A stretch of DNA of 64,000 bases, from assembly GCA_023376005.1 (NCBI GenBank), contig CM042145.1:20837677-20901676 (forward strand), given 5' to 3'. The DNA comes from Doryteuthis pealeii. Its lineage: Eukaryota > Mollusca > Cephalopoda > Myopsida > Loliginidae. A model generated the notes under the pieces. The model searched no databases and was not told the origin of the DNA. It saw only the letters and a program-made list of their open reading frames with translations. How positions within the stretch are numbered: the stretch's first letter is position 1; each line of letters begins with the position of its first letter. Position numbers and translations under genes: made by a program. Shown here one piece after another: positions 59,791-64,000 of the stretch.

Positions 59791-59985
59791 TAGACATGAA
59801 CTTAATCAATACCATACAACATGATCCCCAATAATGCTAACACATTGTTAAAACCAATTACTAAAAGGTATAAATATAAATACACAACTCCCTAACTGTT
59901 AGGCATGACATGGCATGACATAACAGACGGGTTGATATGCCATTAAAATCAATAAACCAACTAACCAACCAACCAAAATCAACCT
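59791..59985 (+). mobile_element. 3' UTR and tail of the same LINE
   Basis: GACATGAACTTAATCAATAC to GGGTTGATATGCCATTAAAA and AACCAACTAACCAACC. Confidence 0.87.
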
Positions 59986-60009
59986 TTTTGGGTTATTTTA
60001 TGCCAAAGC

Positions 60010-60135
60010 CTGGAAGTCCTCATGGTGTAGTGGCACAGGACTGAGACATCCTAGTAAGCAAGTTTGAACTCCATTTATGCTTTCATGTTCACTTTTGGAC
60101 TAATACTCTTGGGAAAGGTATGAACATTCTTTACC
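60010..60135 (+). mobile_element. tRNA-like SINE head, family B-related
   Basis: CATGGTGTAGTGGCACAGGA and AAGTTTGAACTCCATTTATG (weak box B), then CTAATACTCTTGGGAAAGG. A divergent or third SINE subfamily. Confidence 0.55.
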
Positions 60136-60164
60136 CCACCAAGGATGTCTTTAGCATTAAATAA

Positions 60165-60625
60165 GCCATGACATGCAACACTACACTTAGATCCTTACTT
60201 AGGCTAGACGGGCGGTTGGAGAGGCCCCCTCTGATCAATTAGTTGGTCACGTCGAGCCCTAGCACCTATATGATTGCCCCAACCCTATTGCCCTTATGGC
60301 AACCCCAATATCTTTTTATCATATGGGTGCTAGAAGGTGGTGTCTGAGGGTCTTCATGTCTTGGGTATGACATTAAACTCTCTGATGGTGAGGTTCCAGT
60401 TCTGGAGGTTTGGGGGAATGTGGAGCGCCCCTTCATCACCATTGCTCCCTGGTCCACTCTGACCTGGAATGGTAGTACCTGTTAGGGTCCCATCTATGGG
60501 TTAAATAGAAAGACATGAGTTTATAAAAAAAATTGAGTATCCATTAAGAATGAATATTATTTCAAAATTTTGTTGGCATTAAATGACCCGCTGAGGTTTA
60601 TATGCCGTAAAACAAAACAAGCCAA
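60165..60625 (+). mobile_element. Family C retroposon
   Basis: ATGACATGCAACACTACAC, CTAGACGGGCGGTTGGAGAG, CACCTATATGATTGCCCC, CACTCTGACCTGGAATGG, ending AAATGACCCGCTGAGG, ATATGCCGTAAAACAAAAC. Confidence 0.92.
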
Positions 60626-60817
60626 ACCAGAAAAATAAGCCATGAAAGTTGATATGCTATTAAACAAAGAAACCAAACAAAACATAAGGCCAACATTATT
60701 CGTGTACCGTGTAAAAGAACATTATTGGTACAAATTTTTTTTATGCCTGATTTAAATTTTATGCCTGATTTAAATTCACCTCCAATTTTTTGTTGTTGTT
60801 GTTTTAATCAATTACCC

Positions 60818-60853
<36 letters not shown>

Positions 60854-61005
60854 TGGGTGGAGGGTCTTTGTTGTGATTTTCATTTGTGGCTCAGAATCTC
60901 ATATCTGAATTCCTTACACATGCTACTGTGATAGTATGGAATTCTGCTTTAATTTCGACTTAGGAGGGTCATCTGAAAAGTTCATAGCATGACCAAGATA
61001 AGTAA
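60626..61005. other. Unassigned; poly(T) and short local repeats
   Basis: T run 60822-60852. ATGCCTGATTTAAATT twice. CAATTTTTTGTTGTTGTTTTAATCAATTACC recurs in parts at 57803 and 59311. Confidence 0.5.
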
Positions 61006-61142
61006 GTAAATTAGGCAGAGTCACCAGACAGCGAGGGAGTCTATCCTCTTTTCACTAGCACTAGACCAGGGAAACTGTTTTTGCGTCTGAGGTGGAGCAC
61101 CACACCTACCATCAACTCCTCACTTTACCGCACAGCTGCGCA
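61006..61142 (-). mobile_element. Family A SINE, 3' part
   Basis: AAGTAAATTAGGCAGAGTC, CTTTTCACTAGCACTAGACC, GTGGAGCACCACACCTACC, CCTCACTTTACCGCACAG. Confidence 0.85.
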
Positions 61143-61501
61143 ACTCTGATATTATATTCCTACTCCTCCACTATTTGACTGTGTTTCAGACTAATGTAAA
61201 CTTAGTAAATAATAATGTGACTGTCCTCATCTTAGCATTCCATGATGGAAACCAAAGAAGCTGGGATGAGGGGGGAGATGTTACACATGTTTTCTAATCA
61301 TTTCTTCTTCTTCTTCTTCTCTAGAAAGAATTCACAGTATACAAAATGAAAATAAAGATAAAAGAACAATAAAAATCTATACTTATACCCAAGATACAAG
61401 CACTAAAATGTAAAGTTCGTCTTCTGCGCTTAAAATGAATTATTCTTGCAGCATTTGCACTCATCAGTATTTTAGCTTTTTTGCATACAAATGAATGTGA
61501 G

Positions 61502-61504
<3 letters not shown>
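61143..61504. other. Unassigned sequence
   Basis: (TTC)n at 61304-61321. Nothing recognised. Confidence 0.4.
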
Positions 61505-61557
<53 letters not shown>

Positions 61558-61560
61558 TAT
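61505..61560. repeat. (TA)n microsatellite
   Basis: Abuts the CTAG of a minus-strand Helitron-like end. Confidence 0.97.
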
Positions 61561-61561
61561 A

Positions 61562-61790
61562 CTAGAAAAAACCTGACCTATTGGGTCACCCATTCAGCTC
61601 TGGGTAGATAATTGAGATTAGGGAAAAAGGAGTTAGCAAACTATTAAAAAAAAAAAAAAAAGAAATAATAATAATATGACCTTAAAATCATTTTGTAAGC
61701 TTTCTAAGAAAGGGAATGTTTGACCTCATTTAAGCTACAGGGTTGCTGGTTGTGAAATTTAACATAGAAATACATTTCAAATTCTCCCGG
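61562..61790 (-). mobile_element. Helitron-like 3' portion (second family)
   Basis: Minus strand: hairpin TGACCCAATAGGTCA (plus 61574-61588), spacer GGTTTTTT, CTAG (61562-61565), then TA. The inner 150 bp match 15183-15330. Confidence 0.65.

Positions 61791-61792
<2 letters not shown>

Positions 61793-61843
<51 letters not shown>
61793..61843. repeat. (CT)n microsatellite
   Basis: About 24 CT units. Confidence 0.97.
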
Positions 61844-61984
61844 GAGAAACTAACATTATATAACAAGGAGGTAGTCAAGAGATACATAGAGGGAAAGAAA
61901 ATGATAGACGGAGAGTAAAGTAAGAGATTGGTCGGTTTTTGACTTAATTGCAAATTACAACTAATTAGAACCAATTAAAACAGA
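61844..61984 (+). repeat. Single diverged unit related to the 162-bp tandem repeat
   Basis: AGAGAAACTAACATTATATA, ACAAGGAGGTAGTCAAGAG, GAGAGTAAAGTAAGAGATTGG match 41397-41490. Confidence 0.7.
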
Positions 61985-62110
61985 TTTTTTTTTTCAAACA
62001 TAATTCAATCCTAAAAATCCTAAAAGTAAGGAATAATTTAGTATAATTTTCATGTCATTAAACTAAACAGTAAAAAAAACCTTTAGGAAGCAAAAGTTGA
62101 TTATAACTCA
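61985..62110. repeat. Inverse-orientation partner of 56186-56300
   Basis: AAGTAAGGAATAATTTAGTA, ATGTCATTAAACTAAACAG, AGGAAGCAAAAGTTGATT. Confidence 0.85.
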
Positions 62111-62405
62111 GCTTTAGTATAATAATACATATATATATAATGTGCTTGTACTTATATATGTGTACTTAAGTATAACTGTATGTACGTATATACTTATTTA
62201 TCAAACATTATTGAAATTTGTAGATTTCTTTGAACTTTCTTTGAAATTTAAGAGAGCTTGATTCTCGTTAGTTAAACTACTTTGAGAACTCCACCTCAAA
62301 CTAGAAATCTCTTGTAACCAAATTTGATGCAAAATGTATGTATGCTGCTTAGTAATTAAACAAAATTACTATCATTATTTCACTCCGAGTGAGTTTTTCA
62401 CACCG
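62111..62405. other. Unassigned
   Basis: No recognised element. Confidence 0.35.
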
Positions 62406-62439
62406 GCGTTAGCTGATGGTCTTTCACTGGAGTCTGAGC

Positions 62440-63030
62440 GACAACAAGTCTCCTCAGGTCTCCAGGACTCTTCTGAGTATTCTGGTAGATTGCAGCAGTG
62501 CAGTGTTCTGAATGGTTTCAATCCTTCCTCTGATTACCAAACTTTCCAGACCCTTTTCTAATCCTTTTGGGACTGTTCCAAGTGCACCAACTACAATTGG
62601 TATCACTTTCACTTTCATAACTTTTTCAGTTCTCTGGCAAGGTCCAGATGTTTGTCTATTTTTTTCATTTCAGCTTCACCCTGTGATCTGCTGGCACTGC
62701 AAAATCCACCAGTTGACAAGTTCTTTCTTTGTTGTTTATCAACACTAGGTCTGGTCTTTTTGCTGGGATAAGGTGATCCGTTTTTATTTCAAAGTCCCAG
62801 AGAATTTTATGCGTTTCGTTCTCAAGAACAGATTCTGGTTTATGCATATACCATTTTGTTGTATAGTCAAATCGAAATTAAATTTTTTGCATAATTCCCA
62901 GTGGATCACCTTCCCAACCCAGTCGTGTCTAGTTTTGTATTCTCGTTGTGCTAGTTTGCTACATTTGCAGAGTATATGGTTTACAGTTTCATCTCTATTA
63001 CCGCAAAGTCTACATTTACTATTTTGTTGG

Positions 63031-63065
<35 letters not shown>

Positions 63066-63140
63066 TATTAAAATTGCCTCATCCTCAAATTCAAAATAAA
63101 ATTGGAAAATAAGATTGCAGCAACCTGGAGAATTATGCAA
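62440..63140 (-). mobile_element. LINE C-terminus (CRLC...HWELC type), frameshifted
   Basis: Minus strand, in order: a CRLCGNRDETVNHILCKC zinc-knuckle-like block, SKLAQREYKTRHDWVGKV then HWELCKKFNFD, after a frameshift ILWDFEIKTDHLIPAKRPDL, VLINNKERTCQLVDFAVPAD, one stop, KIDKHLDLARELKKL, one base deletion, KVIPIVVGALGTVPKG and RIETIQNTALLQSTRILRR. This is the well-known tail of a widespread animal LINE group. The (AAT)n at 63037-63065 interrupts its upstream side. About 230 residues are recoverable in three frames; the reverse transcriptase core is absent. Confidence 0.85.
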
Positions 63141-63475
63141 ATATTCTTACATTTTAAAAGTCTTCGGCCATTTTGTGACGTAGTGGCACTCATTTGTCTT
63201 TTACACAGAATATTCCTTACTATAGAAATACATTGGAAATGGTTTTACTATAGGAATGCATTGGATAGGGTTTTACTATAAAAATACATTGGAATATGTT
63301 TTACAATAGGAATACATTGGAAACTTTATTACTATAAAAATGTATTGAAAAAACTTTTATGAAAAAAATAATAAAAAAAAACAATTCATGAAAACTTTAA
63401 TTATTAAATGTTAAACTTCAAACTGAGTGGTGTGCATCTCAAACATCAAAGTAAGAAATAATGTTCACTATACAT
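63141..63475. repeat. Local repeat of TTTTACTATA(G)GAATGCATTGGA units
   Basis: Five imperfect units of about 36 bp at 63215-63350 (ACTATAGAAATACATTGG, ACTATAGGAATGCATTGG, ACTATAAAAATACATTGG and so on). The rest is unassigned. Confidence 0.85.
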
Positions 63476-63477
63476 AG

Positions 63478-63600
63478 AGGCTGGTTTAGCTCCGTCTGTA
63501 AAGCATCCGGGTTCAATACCAGTAGCTGCCAACTCAGCACATGAGTAGCACAGCTTGGGCAATCTGATCTATCATCTGTGCAGTATCTAAGGTGTATAAA
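63478..63600 (+). mobile_element. Family A SINE, fragment
   Basis: GAGGCTGGTTTAGCTCCGTC, GGTTCAATACCAGTAGCTG, CACATGAGTAGCACAGC, with deletions in the head. Confidence 0.75.
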
Positions 63601-63850
63601 CACTGAAAATATTCTACCAGTCTCAATGGTGACATTTTCTGTTGACTAACTTACTCACATGCCATAGAATGATAACTTGCCTCATCTCTAGGGATCAACA
63701 ATTTTCACTTGTACATGGAGGGGGTGGGTGGCAAACAGAACATTCTTTCATATCAGCTCGATGTCACAGGCAAATATTTTACAAGATAAAAATGCGACGT
63801 AGAGATTGCGAAGATCGTCTCTTAACATACTGACAAGAACAGATGAAATG
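63601..63850. other. Unassigned sequence
   Basis: A 63-codon frame (63642-63833) has no recognisable domain. Confidence 0.35.
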
Positions 63851-63989
63851 ACTTTATTATTGTTGTTATTATTATTATTAATTATTATATTATTGTTATT
63901 ATTATATTATTATATTATTATTATTGGTATTATTATTATTATTATTATATTAATTATATTATTATTATCATTATTTATTATTATTATTT
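63851..63989. repeat. (ATT)n microsatellite
   Basis: Interrupted ATT repeat near the end of the window. The Leu/Ile-rich frame is its translation. Confidence 0.95.
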
Positions 63990-64000
63990 ACTCCTTTTGA

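Overview
This is a gene-poor, AT-rich animal nuclear window packed with repeats. I find no supportable host protein-coding gene, no functional tRNA or rRNA gene and no CRISPR. Every longer open frame falls in a microsatellite, a SINE, a fold-back hairpin or a decayed transposon. The mix of two abundant tRNA-derived SINE families, several decayed non-LTR retrotransposons, Helitron-like ends and very many (TA)n-flanked fold-back elements fits a mollusc, most likely a coleoid cephalopod. That assignment is inference from repeat style, not from a marker gene. Repeat families are labelled here for convenience. A is a tRNA-derived SINE of about 255 bp (box A TTAGCTCAGTCGGTAGAG, box B GGTTCCTAGTTCGATAC, end GACGACTTTACTT). 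B is a second tRNA-derived SINE of about 285 bp (GTGTAATGGTTAGAGTCATA, GAGTTCAAATCCTGG, end GAGGGGTTGGTAAATA). C is a longer retroposon of up to about 850 bp whose 3' tail (TTGATATGCCGTAAAACC plus AAACC runs) resembles the tail of an RNase H-type LINE in the same window. D, E, G, H and I are fold-back or Penelope-like sequences carrying hammerhead or hammerhead-like cores. F is a Helitron-like family. Layout: 0-2.4 kb has a C copy with an amplified tail and a Helitron-like element between direct repeats. 2.9-5.2 kb has duplicated A SINEs and a 565-bp fold-back MITE. 5.8-6.3 kb is a TATC-type microsatellite. 7-8.8 kb has C copies. 9.3-13.2 kb has a D hairpin, SINEs and an internally inverted LINE 3' end. 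14-18.7 kb has E and H hairpins, LINE debris and an AAT-type microsatellite. 19-23.5 kb has C copies, a 5S rRNA-like fragment, an unclassified 130-bp repeat and a rearranged mariner. 23.8-31.5 kb has B SINEs, D hairpins and LINE C-terminal fragments. 31.5-41.4 kb has fold-backs, SINEs, a triplicated unit, long CA tracts and D hairpins. 41.4-49.6 kb has a 162-bp tandem repeat, long-armed MITEs and several (TA)n-bounded hairpins. 49.2-56.2 kb has the hammerhead family G, an expanded minisatellite and more MITEs. 56.8-64 kb has SINEs, a local duplication, three LINE fragments and Helitron-like ends. The most interesting signal is a ribozyme-bearing repeat group. Family G carries hammerhead cores on the minus strand (49201-49240, 55357-55396, 55811-55882), two of them back to back, and at 49200/49201 the predicted cleavage point is exactly where a (TA)n array begins. 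Many unrelated fold-backs carry the same core layout with one extra nucleotide before stem II, and their stem II sequences differ while staying paired, which points to selection on an RNA structure. Family G also hosts a nested long-armed MITE with an exact 8-bp target duplication and a readable empty site at a paralogous copy.
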